Shown here piece after piece: positions 52,915-61,701 of a stretch of DNA of 64,000 nt. The notes under the pieces were generated by a model. That model was not told the origin of the DNA. It did not search any database and worked only from the letters and a program-made list of their open reading frames with translations. Position 1 is the stretch's first letter. Each line of letters starts with the position of its first letter. Source of the DNA: an uncultured Anaerococcus sp. Its GTDB lineage: Bacteria > Bacillota > Clostridia > Tissierellales > Peptoniphilaceae. Where the stretch lies: NCBI RefSeq assembly GCF_943908415.1, contig NZ_CALTSY010000002.1:52331-116330 (forward strand), read 5' to 3'. Both the position numbers and the translations under genes were made by a program.

Positions 52915-54486
52915 CTAAAATTGCATCGCTTTTGCAAATGTTCTCTCATAATTTTCACTTGTTGATAGTTCTATATAGGATATTTTTTTTGATAAGTCTT
53001 CCATTTCTTTTTTTATCTTATCATTCATCAGTGCCATATAGGCACCTATTAAGGAAGAATTCCCTACATAAGTTATCAAATCTTCTGTTTGCTTTGGCAA
53101 AATACCAACGCCTGTTATATCACTTTTTTTAAGATGGCTACCAAAGCCACCTGCTATTATTACAGATTTTAACTCTTCTATCTCCATATCCTCTTTACTA
53201 AGAAGCGTTAGAAAACCTGATAGTATGGCTCCTTTTGCAAGTTGTACTTGCCTTATGTCCTTTTGACTTAAATAGATGTTAGCTTTTTTATCTAGTATTA
53301 TCAATCTATCTCCAGAAGCATTTTTTTCTACAAGCTTTTTCCTAAAATCATTTCCATCTAAGCTATCTGGATCTATAATTCTACCCCTTTTATTTACTAG
53401 TCTAGCTTTTATAATCTCTGTAACAGCACTTAAAAGTCCACTTCCGCAAATCCCTCTTGGGTCTTGCTTATCTATAGTATCTAAGATGATATCTTGTTCG
53501 TTTATTTTTACAGCTTCTATTGCTCCGCCCTCGGCTCTCATGCCACACTCAATATTCATTCCTTCTAGAGCAGGCCCTGCAGCTGTTGAACAACAGTAGA
53601 GTTTATCTTTTGCCTTTAATACTATCTCTCCATTGGTTCCTATATCTACAAATAAAGTATTTTCTTTATTTATAAGATCTGTAAGATAAACTCCAGCTAT
53701 GATATCACTGCCCACAAAGGCTGATACATTTGCTAGGGTGTATAGTTTAGCGTCTACTTTTAAACCTATATCCTTACTTCTTATATTTAAAGCTTCCACA
53801 AATTCTGGTTTATAGGGATACTTTCCCAGAGATCTTGCGTCTTTTCCTACTAACATGTGTAACATAGTAGTGTTGGCTGCCACTACAATATCTGAAATTT
53901 TATCTAAGGATAAGCCATTTCTATCTACTAATTCATCTATCATAGCATTTAAGCTATCTACAATTTCCTTTTGAAGTAAGTCCATCCCATCATTATTTTC
54001 ATATTCAAAGCTAATTCTTGTCATTACATCAAGGCCATACTTACTTTGGGAATTGATAGCAGAGTTTTTATCTATTATTTGTCCACTTGATAAATCTACA
54101 AGGTAGATAGCTACTGTAGTGGTTCCTATATCAATAGCCAATCCAAAACCATCTTTAAAGTTCATGATAAAATCGGGCATTTCTCCTAAATCAAGAACCT
54201 TTATATTAGTATCCATTGAGAGTGTTTTTATCTTTATATCAGATTTAGGATAAGTTAGACAAGCAAGTCTTATACCGCTAGAAATTTCTTTTTCAGTTAA
54301 TGAATTTTTTTCTTCTAAACTTAGTGGACTTACTTCTCCTTCTAAAATTAAAACTTTGCATTTAGCACAAGTTCCTTTTCCATTACAATAATTAGCTATT
54401 TCTATGTTATTTTCTAAAAGAGCCGATAGTATACTTTTTCCATTACTAGATATGACTTTAGATAAGTTTTCAATGTCAATTTTCAT
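52915..54486 (-). CDS. Corrinoid-activating ASKHA protein (RACo-like, DUF4445)
   Basis: A 523-residue protein. The N-terminus is a plant-type [2Fe-2S] ferredoxin domain with Cys34, Cys40, Cys43 (YCNGKGTCAKC) and Cys76. The C-terminal two thirds form an ASKHA-type ATPase with LAIDIGTTTVAIYL near 115, VDIGTNGEIVLK near 283 and IIAGGFGSHL near 445. Such proteins reductively reactivate Co(II) of corrinoid methyltransferases at ATP expense. Its gene lies directly after the corrinoid protein gene. Strong family assignment. Confidence 0.92.
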   Translation of the reverse strand: MKIDIENLSKVISSNGKSILSALLENNIEIANYCNGKGTCAKCKVLILEGEVSPLSLEEKNSLTEKEISSGIRLACLTYPKSDIKIKTLSMDTNIKVLDLGEMPDFIMNFKDGFGLAIDIGTTTVAIYLVDLSSGQIIDKNSAINSQSKYGLDVMTRISFEYENNDGMDLLQKEIVDSLNAMIDELVDRNGLSLDKISDIVVAANTTMLHMLVGKDARSLGKYPYKPEFVEALNIRSKDIGLKVDAKLYTLANVSAFVGSDIIAGVYLTDLINKENTLFVDIGTNGEIVLKAKDKLYCCSTAAGPALEGMNIECGMRAEGGAIEAVKINEQDIILDTIDKQDPRGICGSGLLSAVTEIIKARLVNKRGRIIDPDSLDGNDFRKKLVEKNASGDRLIILDKKANIYLSQKDIRQVQLAKGAILSGFLTLLSKEDMEIEELKSVIIAGGFGSHLKKSDITGVGILPKQTEDLITYVGNSSLIGAYMALMNDKIKKEMEDLSKKISYIELSTSENYERTFAKAMQF

Positions 54487-54492
54487 TATAAA

Positions 54493-55140
54493 TTATTCAC
54501 CAAGCAAACTCTTTGCAACTTTCACTGCTTCACTTGCATTTTCACTATAGGCATCAGCTCCTATATCTTTAGCAAAGCTTTCAGATACAGGACCTCCACC
54601 AATCATTACCTTAAAGTCATCACGGATGCCTCTCTCATTTAGAATATCTATAACTTTTCTCATATTATCCATAGTGGTAGTCATTAATGTGGACATCATT
54701 ATAAATTGAGCATCGTTAGCTACTGCTTCATCTACAAATTTTGCTACTGGAACATCCTTGCCTAAATCTATCATATTAAATCCAGCTACTTCTAGCATAA
54801 GCTTTACTATGTTTTTTCCAATGTCATGAGTATCGCCTTCCACTACCCCTATTACCGCTGTAGCAAGATTATCTTCCTCATTAGTATCTATATTTTCTTT
54901 TAAAACATTAATACCGTTATACATGGCATCAGATGATATTAATAAGTCTGAAATATAGTATTCTTCTTCTTCAAAAAGCCTTCCTACTTCATTCATCCCC
55001 TTAATAAGTCCATTAAAGATAGCTTCTTCAGGCTCATAACCATCTGCTATATAATCACGACATAGCTGTTCTATATCTTCATCTTCTCCTTCAATGACCA
55101 TATCAGCCATCTTTTCAAAGTATTCTTCTTTGCTTGGCAT
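54493..55140 (-). CDS. Corrinoid (B12-binding) methyltransferase protein
   Basis: A 215-residue corrinoid protein of the MtaC/MttC type. N-terminal helical cap domain (residues 1-85), then a Rossmann-like B12 domain with the DxHxxG motif in GDTHDIGKNIV (Asp103, His105, Gly108), the lower-axial His ligand, and MIGGGPVSESFA near residue 180. Shuttles a methyl group between two methyltransferases. It starts one base after the first UroD-like gene's stop, so the two are tightly coupled. Confident family call. Confidence 0.93.
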   Translation of the reverse strand: MPSKEEYFEKMADMVIEGEDEDIEQLCRDYIADGYEPEEAIFNGLIKGMNEVGRLFEEEEYYISDLLISSDAMYNGINVLKENIDTNEEDNLATAVIGVVEGDTHDIGKNIVKLMLEVAGFNMIDLGKDVPVAKFVDEAVANDAQFIMMSTLMTTTMDNMRKVIDILNERGIRDDFKVMIGGGPVSESFAKDIGADAYSENASEAVKVAKSLLGE

Positions 55141-55914
55141 TTAGTTCTCCTTTAAAATTATTGTATTTACTTTGCTAAATTCTTTATCTGCTAAATTTAT
55201 GCACCTATCTCCCATTAAAGCTTTTTGATCATATAGGATATCTATATATTTTTTTGGAGTGTCATAGCTTACACTAAGAAAATCCGCCTTGTCTAGGTCA
55301 ACTAAGGCTAAGCTAGATTTTGGGCAAAGATGGAAACTAAAATCATATTGACCTTGTAAATCTAGAATATTATGTAAAAAATCAATCAAAAAATCATCTA
55401 CATAATTACTTACTTCACGTGGTCCTAAAACATTTACATCTAATATGCTTTCAGTAAAACTAAATACCTTGACTCCTTTTTCAAGCATCATCTTGATATA
55501 TTCTATGTAAATATCGGATAGTTGCTTATACAAGGTTTTTAATGTATCTCTATTTTTTCTCATAGAACGCATAACTTTTGTAGCTCCCAAAAGATTGTCT
55601 AAGATAGAAATAGGACCTCTTATCTCAATGACAGTTTCTTTAGGATTTAAGATTTCTAGGGCATCCATCATAGCTTTAAATTCAGGATTATCATAGTTTA
55701 TATTAAGTTCTACTTCATCTATATTTTCATAAATAGGGTATGCAGTCCTTCCATTTTCAAACTTAGCCCCTAAACAAATTGATATAATTGGAACTACTGG
55801 TAATGAAATATACTTTCCTTCTCTAGCATAATTTGCCATAAGCTTAGGATCAGTCAAGACTTTTTCATCAAGAGGACGTTCTGGGTTATCAATACATTCA
55901 TAGGATCTAATCAT
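55141..55914 (-). CDS. Short UroD-like methyltransferase
   Basis: 257 residues from ATG 55914, which has AAAGGAG 5 bases upstream; a GTG 15 bases earlier lies within the ribosome site and is rejected. It resembles the UroD/MtaA fold but is shorter than the 340-370-residue norm and lacks the usual N-terminal part. The first zinc pair is visible as FHLCPKS near residue 205 and a further cysteine occurs in GDRCINLAD near 245. First gene of the operon, directly before the corrinoid protein. It may be the substrate-specific MT1 or the folate-side MT2. Confidence 0.75.
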   Translation of the reverse strand: MIRSYECIDNPERPLDEKVLTDPKLMANYAREGKYISLPVVPIISICLGAKFENGRTAYPIYENIDEVELNINYDNPEFKAMMDALEILNPKETVIEIRGPISILDNLLGATKVMRSMRKNRDTLKTLYKQLSDIYIEYIKMMLEKGVKVFSFTESILDVNVLGPREVSNYVDDFLIDFLHNILDLQGQYDFSFHLCPKSSLALVDLDKADFLSVSYDTPKKYIDILYDQKALMGDRCINLADKEFSKVNTIILKEN

Positions 55915-55988
55915 AAGAGCTCCTTTCACTAGTATAATAAGCTTAAAATATTAAAAAAGGCATAAAAAAAATTAATGACTTATCATAG

Positions 55989-56097
55989 TTTTAGGTATAC
56001 TAAAAGAGGTCCAAAAAGGTGTACTTTTAGGCAAAACCTACTTTTTGAACTATAATAATCATTAATCAAAAATATACTATTTAGATAAGTGTACTTA
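55989..56097. promoter_or_regulatory. Repeated GTRTACT-type operator sites upstream of methyltransferase operon
   Basis: Three palindromes with a common centre recur: TTTTAGGTATACTAAAA (55989-56005), AAAAGGTGTACTTTT (56014-56028) and TAAGTGTACTTA (56086-56097). A weaker relative, AAATATACTATTT, lies near 56070-56082. They sit in the leader between promoter and start codon. The half-site GTGTACT resembles operators of GntR-type (YtrA-like) repressors. No regulator gene is adjacent. Confidence 0.55.
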
Positions 56098-56132
56098 GCT
56101 TTTTTAGCTTTATCTATATAGCATCTGATATT

Positions 56133-56161
56133 AATTTATCATCTAGGAAAACTATTGTCAA
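56133..56161 (-). promoter_or_regulatory. Promoter of corrinoid methyltransferase operon
   Basis: Minus-strand TTGACA (56161-56156), 17-base spacer, TAAATT (56138-56133). The leader to the first gene is about 210 bases and holds the operator repeats. Confidence 0.65.
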
Positions 56162-56207
56162 GCTTTATATCTTGTTTCTACAATCTATAGCTCCTTATAT
56201 TAATAAA

Positions 56208-56360
56208 GGGGATGTTGCAAAATAGATAAATCGTTCCAAAATCATTCGAACACCCTCTCAGAAAATTTGGCCTCCACGAGCCGGCGGGCTAAATCTCAAA
56301 TTTTCTGAGAGGGCGCCCCAATGATGGAACGATAGATATCTACTGATTTGCAACAATCCC
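56208..56360. mobile_element. MITE-like palindromic element
   Basis: A 153-bp element with nested inverted repeats: terminal GGGGATGTTGCAAA against TTTGCAACAATCCC, internal TCGTTCCA/TGGAACGA, and CCCTCTCAGAAAATTTG against its complement. It is bracketed by a direct repeat TAAA (56204-56207 and 56361-56364), consistent with a target-site duplication. No ORF fits. The ends resemble those of DDE insertion sequences, so a non-autonomous derivative is likely. Confidence 0.7.
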
Positions 56361-56365
56361 TAAAA

Positions 56366-56441
56366 TGGCTGGGATAGCAGGACTCGAACCTACGCTCTCC
56401 AGAGTCAGAATCTGGTGCCTTACCAACTTGGCTATATCCCA
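56366..56441 (-). tRNA. tRNA-Gln (CUG anticodon)
   Basis: A 76-base tRNA with encoded CCA. Acceptor stem TGGGATA/TATCCCA, anticodon arm CCAGA-TTCTGAC-TCTGG (anticodon CTG), T-arm GTAGG-TTCGAGT-CCTGC. A TATAAT lies about 5 bases before its 5' end on the minus strand. The MITE-like element begins right after its 3' end. Confidence 0.93.
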
Positions 56442-56924
56442 AAGTATTATAAAATAAAAATTATCATAAGAGCTTTTAACTAAGCTACTTATATACTAAC
56501 ATAAAATCTTGATTTTATAAATATTTTTATTAAATTATATTTTCTAATATCTAATTTTTAACTATGGATTATTATCTGATATTAAATCATATAGCTTAAG
56601 TTACTTTATCAAATAGTTATTTATGTAACTCCTATATACAATAAATCTAAATTTATTATATGTTTAAAATAAAAACAAGAAAAACTTCACAAGTTAAGGT
56701 AAAATATTTCTCGTATGCGACTTTTAACTTTTTTAGTTTTTATCTGCATATAAATAAAAAAACTAATTAATATATTATGTGTCTTTAAGTTATAAACAAT
56801 TTTGTTTTTGAAATCTTATCCTAGCAAGTTCTTTTTATATCTTACATATAATAATATTAAAATAAAGCTATATATTCTTTAGAATATATGATAAGATAAA
56901 ATTAATAATTATTACGGAGGATAT
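56442..56924. other. AT-rich intergenic region
   Basis: No ORF or RNA gene is supported. A short palindrome TATATTC-TTTA-GAATATA near 56871-56888 and a GGAGG ribosome site before 56925 are the only noticeable elements. Confidence 0.5.
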
Positions 56925-58523
56925 ATGTCAATTAATTATTTTATCGAACTCTTGGGAGGGCTTGCTCTATTTTTATACGGTATGGAAATGATGAGCAATG
57001 GTCTTGAGCTTGTTGCAGGTGATAAACTTAGAGTTGTAATAGAAAAAATGACTTCAAACTTTTTCAAAGCTGTTTTAGTTGGTGCTTTTGTAACAGCTAT
57101 TATCCAGTCTTCATCTGCTACAACAGTTATGGTTGTGGGTTTTGTAAATGCAGGTCTTATGAATATTTATCAGGCTGTAGGGATTATAATGGGGGCAAAT
57201 ATTGGTACAACCATTACAGGTCAGCTTATAGCCCTAGATATCTCTGTATTAGCACCTATAATTGCTTTTATAGGATTTATATTAAATTCTTTTTCTAAAA
57301 ATAGTAGAAAAATTTCCTTAGGCCAAGCTATAATGGGTCTTGGTTTCTTATTTATGGGAATGCAATTTATGAGCAAGGCTATGGAGCCACTTAGGGATTA
57401 TCCAGGCTTTGTAACTCTGATGACAAAATTTGAAAACCCCTTATTAGGAGTACTAGCAGGTACTTTAATAACAGCTATAATACAATCTTCTTCTGCATCA
57501 TTAGGTATATTGCAGGCTATTGCTAATCAAGGAGTCATCCCTCTAAGATCATCGATGTATATAGTTTTTGGCTTTAACATAGGAACTTGTATAACTTCTG
57601 TATTATCATCGCTAGGTTCTTCTAAAAATGCAAAAAGAACTGCCCTAGCCCATGTACTTTTTAATATAATAGGAACTGTACTTTTTATAGTATTATCACT
57701 ACTTATACCAATAGATCAAATAGTACTAAGCTTTTCTAGAGGCTTACCAGCTGCTCAAATAGCTAACTTGCATACTATATTTAATATTGCTACTACTATA
57801 ATCTTGATTCCTTTCTCTAAAAAACTTGCTGACCTATCAATAAGGTTAATTCCTGGTGTAGATAAGGAACAAGAGGAAATGAGCTTACAATATATAAATA
57901 AGAATATTACTAAAGATGCCAATGCAACCTTTACAGATGTAAAGGCAGAAATTAATAGACTTGTAGCGATTGTAAATACTAACTATAAGGCTTCTGTGGA
58001 ACTTTTAAGGGATTTTGATGAAGAAAAGTATGATGAAATTTTTCATAGAGAAACGGTTATAAATTACTTAAATAAGGCTATTTCTGCATTTATTATAGAT
58101 TCCCTCTCTCTATCCATGGATGAGGATACAGCATCCAATTTTGTAGCTTATCTTAGAATATCCCGTAACTTAGAAAGAGTTGGAGACCATTCTAAAGGTA
58201 TAGCTGATGTAGCAAAACTTAAATCTGAAGAAAACTTAGATTTTACTAGTGATGCCTATGAAGAATTAAAAACTGTAAATGCTAATATTGAAGACATGCT
58301 TCTAGCTATATCAAAGGATATACCTAAGGATGAAAGGGTCAAACTTACAAGCACTTTATATGAAAAAGTTCAGAAATTTGTTCCTACATTTAGATCTAAA
58401 CACATGCTTAGGATGAGAGAAAGAACTTGTGATCCTGAGAGTGGACTTCTTTACGAAAAGACAATTACAGCTATGGAAAGAATCTCATCATATCTATCAA
58501 ACGCTGTTAAACTTTCTAATTAA
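56925..58523 (+). CDS. Na/Pi cotransporter family protein with PhoU-like domain
   Basis: A 532-residue protein. The membrane half (residues 1-300) has the two inverted QSSSA repeats of the NptA/PhoU-linked family: IIQSSSATTVMV near 65 and IIQSSSASLGIL near 190. The last 200 residues are helical and PhoU-like. Transports phosphate with Na+, or senses it. GGAGG is 6 bases before ATG 56925. Not in an operon with the reductase genes. Confidence 0.92.
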   Translation: MSINYFIELLGGLALFLYGMEMMSNGLELVAGDKLRVVIEKMTSNFFKAVLVGAFVTAIIQSSSATTVMVVGFVNAGLMNIYQAVGIIMGANIGTTITGQLIALDISVLAPIIAFIGFILNSFSKNSRKISLGQAIMGLGFLFMGMQFMSKAMEPLRDYPGFVTLMTKFENPLLGVLAGTLITAIIQSSSASLGILQAIANQGVIPLRSSMYIVFGFNIGTCITSVLSSLGSSKNAKRTALAHVLFNIIGTVLFIVLSLLIPIDQIVLSFSRGLPAAQIANLHTIFNIATTIILIPFSKKLADLSIRLIPGVDKEQEEMSLQYINKNITKDANATFTDVKAEINRLVAIVNTNYKASVELLRDFDEEKYDEIFHRETVINYLNKAISAFIIDSLSLSMDEDTASNFVAYLRISRNLERVGDHSKGIADVAKLKSEENLDFTSDAYEELKTVNANIEDMLLAISKDIPKDERVKLTSTLYEKVQKFVPTFRSKHMLRMRERTCDPESGLLYEKTITAMERISSYLSNAVKLSN

Positions 58524-58548
58524 AATTTTAAAAAATATAATACTATAA

Positions 58549-58597
58549 AAAAACTAAGAAAGCTTTAAATATAAATCTGAAGCTTTCTTAGTTTTTA
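58549..58597. terminator. Bidirectional terminator
   Basis: AAAAACTAAGAAAGCTT pairs with AAGCTTTCTTAGTTTTT around a 14-base loop, between the convergent Na/Pi gene and the Crp/Fnr gene. Confidence 0.92.
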
Positions 58598-58606
58598 TTT
58601 CTTATA

Positions 58607-59269
58607 TTAATTTATAACTCTTAACAGATACTCTCTATCAATAATCTCTATATCCATACCTTCTAATTTGATAATATTATTATCTCTAAGATATTTCAAC
58701 TCTTGGTTAAGACTTGATCTATTAACCCTTAATATATTGGCAAGCATAGCTTGTGAAGTTGGTAGCTTTAAGTAATCTACCTCATCCAAATGTACTATCC
58801 AATAAGAGAGTCTTTCAATAACTTTAGAATACTGAGTTGCTCTTATAACTAGCTTATTAAAAGTAGTGTACTCAGCTATAAACTTAAGAATATTCTTAGT
58901 GAGAATTATGTCTTCATCCATTATCATTTCAAATTCCTTTAAAGGAAGGAAATATACTAAAGATCTTTTTACAGCATATATATCATAAGGAAAGGTCTTA
59001 GTTCCTCCAAAATATAGGTAAAAAGGAAAGGCATCTCCCTTGAAATAATAAGATGAAACTATCTCTTTTCCATTGATTGTGTACTCACATGCTTTTAAGC
59101 AGCCCTTATCTATCAAAAGTGCATACTCTAAATCATCATTTCTTCTGAGTACTACTTCATTTGCCTGATAACTTTTTGAATTCACACTTAAATTTGACAA
59201 CTTATCTATAGATTCATTTGAAATATTATCAAATAATTTAAACTTTAGTATATCTGGCATTTTTATCAC
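58607..59269 (-). CDS. Crp/Fnr-family transcriptional regulator
   Basis: A 220-residue regulator with an N-terminal cyclic-nucleotide-binding-like beta-barrel (about residues 10-115), a long dimer helix and a C-terminal winged helix with MLANILRVNRSSLNQELKYL near 175. There is no FNR-type cysteine cluster, so it is not an iron-sulfur oxygen sensor. It is the last gene of the grdX-grdE-grdB-ykvI operon, 9 bases after the transporter, and is a good candidate for regulating it. Confidence 0.9.
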   Translation of the reverse strand: MIKMPDILKFKLFDNISNESIDKLSNLSVNSKSYQANEVVLRRNDDLEYALLIDKGCLKACEYTINGKEIVSSYYFKGDAFPFYLYFGGTKTFPYDIYAVKRSLVYFLPLKEFEMIMDEDIILTKNILKFIAEYTTFNKLVIRATQYSKVIERLSYWIVHLDEVDYLKLPTSQAMLANILRVNRSSLNQELKYLRDNNIIKLEGMDIEIIDREYLLRVIN

Positions 59270-59278
59270 CTATATCAA

Positions 59279-60367
59279 TCATTCATTCTTTTTAGATATA
59301 GCTTTGTATATCATTATTATTATCAATAATATACCCAGATAGCCATTAATAGCATATACATAATTTACCAATACATCGAATTTTAGCAAAAGACCTATAA
59401 CCATACCTATGGATCCAATGACAATGGTAGCTATTTTGAATTCTTTAGCCCCTTCTTTATAGAATCTAACTATTACGGTCCACAAAAGTGGAACAGAAGT
59501 TGTGTAAATTCCTAATATTATAAAAGCTGAAAATATATTAGCTAAAATAGGATTGATTTGATTTGCTAATATTAATGATGGTATCTGTGATTGATAAACT
59601 TCTTTTATAGACAAGATTATAGCCAAAGTCATTATAAAAGTTGCAAGAGAAAATCCAAGAGACCCAACTATTTGCCCTTGCTTAGCTTCCTCTATATTTT
59701 CTGTATCTCTACCAATACTAGCACAAAATGCTGCAAGCCATAGCATACAAAATCCTACATAAGAAAGACTTGACATAAAGAAACCAAAACTTGAAGCTTG
59801 AGTGATTTCTCCATTTTTATTTAATGTATCTATAGTAGATATGGCGCTATCAAAATTAGAATAATTTCTACTTATTGATATTAATCCTACTACTATAGCC
59901 ATAATTACTATTACTGGTCCTATTTTACCTATAATTTGGACAATCTTTTCAAGTCCAAATACCACTGTTATTATAGCTATGATGCCTAGTATAAGGCCCC
60001 CTACATATTTGGGGGCATTATAATGTTGAACAGCTGTAGCCTGGGCACCTGAAACCATAACAGTAAAGGATAAAAATATAAAAAATATTGAGAAGTAGTC
60101 ATAAAATGTTCCCAAATTTTTACCACAAATTATCTTATAGATGTCATTTGGATTTTCTAGCTTATGCTTATTTCCATATTTTACAAACTCTACTCCTACG
60201 AAACATAATAGTATAAAACATACTACTACACCTATTAATCCAGCTTTTCCATAGGAGGAGAAAAATTGTAGTAATTCTTGGCCTGTGGCAAATCCTGAAC
60301 CTATCAAAAGAGCTATAAAGGCTCCAGCATAATTTATGACTTCACTATACCTAACTTTTTGTTTCAT
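59279..60367 (-). CDS. YkvI-family membrane transporter
   Basis: A 362-residue membrane protein with about ten hydrophobic segments, of the YkvI-type group within the LeuT/APC fold. The N-terminal segment YAGAFIALLIGSGFATGQELLQFF is typical. It lies 29 bases after the second grdB copy in one operon and is probably the importer of that reductase's methylated substrate. No experimental function is known to me for the family. Confidence 0.82.
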   Translation of the reverse strand: MKQKVRYSEVINYAGAFIALLIGSGFATGQELLQFFSSYGKAGLIGVVVCFILLCFVGVEFVKYGNKHKLENPNDIYKIICGKNLGTFYDYFSIFFIFLSFTVMVSGAQATAVQHYNAPKYVGGLILGIIAIITVVFGLEKIVQIIGKIGPVIVIMAIVVGLISISRNYSNFDSAISTIDTLNKNGEITQASSFGFFMSSLSYVGFCMLWLAAFCASIGRDTENIEEAKQGQIVGSLGFSLATFIMTLAIILSIKEVYQSQIPSLILANQINPILANIFSAFIILGIYTTSVPLLWTVIVRFYKEGAKEFKIATIVIGSIGMVIGLLLKFDVLVNYVYAINGYLGILLIIIMIYKAISKKNE

Positions 60368-60396
60368 AACGTTCCCCTTTCTAGCCTAGCAAAATA

Positions 60397-61692
60397 TTAT
60401 TGCTTAGCTGGAAATATAGTAGGCTCACTAACTTCTGTTTCCAACGCTTTGATAGATCTTTCTACTAACTCTTCTCTAAGTCCTTCTTCTCTATCTTCAA
60501 GCTCTGGGTTACCTACTGGATAAGGGATAGCTACTGTTGGTACTATTCTATTTGCTCCTACTGACTCTGAAATAGTTGTAATGGTAGCCATATGAACTAT
60601 AGGTATACCGTATCTTTCTATTTCTTTAACCATTGTTGCACCGCAACGTGTACAAGTACCTCATGTACTAGTTAATATAACGCCATCTACTTTTGCTTCG
60701 TAGAGTTCTTTACCTATTTCAATACCAAATTTCTTTCCGTTTGCTACAGATGTACCTGTACCAGTTGTTGTATAGAAATATTTGTAAACTCCACCAATTC
60801 TTCCTTCTTTTTTAAGTCTAACAAGTTGATCAAGAGGTGCAACTCTATCAGCTTTTTCATTACAATAAACTGGATCGAAACCACCGTGGATTGTTATAAA
60901 CTCACCCTTAAGTTCATCAAGTTCACTAACATCGTATTTTGCCCATTTTTGAGCTGATGCTGATTGAACTCTATCAGGATTTCCATGAGGAACTACACCA
61001 CCAGTTGTTACAAGCGCTATAGTTGCACTAGCCATATCCTTTATAGGAGGCGCTGCTTCTACTTCATCAAATTCTGGCATTGGTAATTCTGTGCTGAATT
61101 CTTCGTTATTTAGACGAGCTTTAAGCATATCTACTGCTCTTCTTGCTCCTATATGTTCAGAAAATACAGTTAGTCTTTTACCTTGAGCTATATAGTCATC
61201 TACTTCTGGCCTTATTTCCTCACCACTTATTAACTTATTTGTAAGCTTACCCATTGTCTTTAGGGCTTTTCTCATGCTTGCAGCAGAGTCTTTTGTATTG
61301 GCAATGTATGCCTTACTCTTACAATGATCAACTGCAGGGTTTTCTATAAACATACCTGTTAAAGCTTGGATTCCTTGTTCGTAAGCTAAATTTACAACAC
61401 CAGCACAAGCCATACCATATCTACCTGCATTAAAAGCTGGACCTGCTACAATAAAAGCTGGCTTTATTTTTTCAATAGCATCTATGATAAAGGCATCTGC
61501 TTCTTCTTTGTTTTCATTGTAGAAGTTATCACCACAAACTACTGTAGCTACAACCTCAGCACCTTCTAGATGTTTTTGAAAGCCTTCAGCACAGCCTATT
61601 GGGCTTTCTTCTAGATGTGGCTTATAGTCAGCCTTATCTTCTCCACCAATCTGTCCAAAGAATTGGTTTACATAGTATAAAATTCTTTTCAT
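60397..61692 (-). CDS. Sarcosine/betaine reductase protein B selenoprotein subunit (UGA = selenocysteine)
   Basis: A 431-residue GrdB homologue when TGA at 60663-60661 is read as selenocysteine (residue 344). The motif U-GTCTRCG is identical to grdB at 2.5 kb, and the frame is open on both sides. The sequence is otherwise clearly different from GrdB1 and it is paired with a divergent GrdE, so it should process another substrate (sarcosine: grdF, or betaine: grdH); the sequence does not let me choose. It relies on GrdA and GrdC/D from the first operon. It starts 9 bases after the GrdE homologue. Confidence 0.92.
60635..60660 (-). promoter_or_regulatory. SECIS hairpin of second grdB-type gene
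   Basis: GTTGC-GGT-GCAAC on the minus strand (60647-60635), 13 bases after the UGA, identical to the hairpin in the first grdB. Confidence 0.75.
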
Positions 61693-61701
61693 ATTAACCT
61701 C

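Noticed and set aside
55915..55929. GTG start giving five extra residues for the short UroD-like protein.
   Set aside because: The GTG overlaps the AAAGGAG ribosome site used by ATG 55914.
55915..56161. Cobalamin riboswitch upstream of the corrinoid operon.
   Set aside because: The leader is AT-rich and lacks the B12-box and conserved core; repeated palindromes explain the visible structure better.
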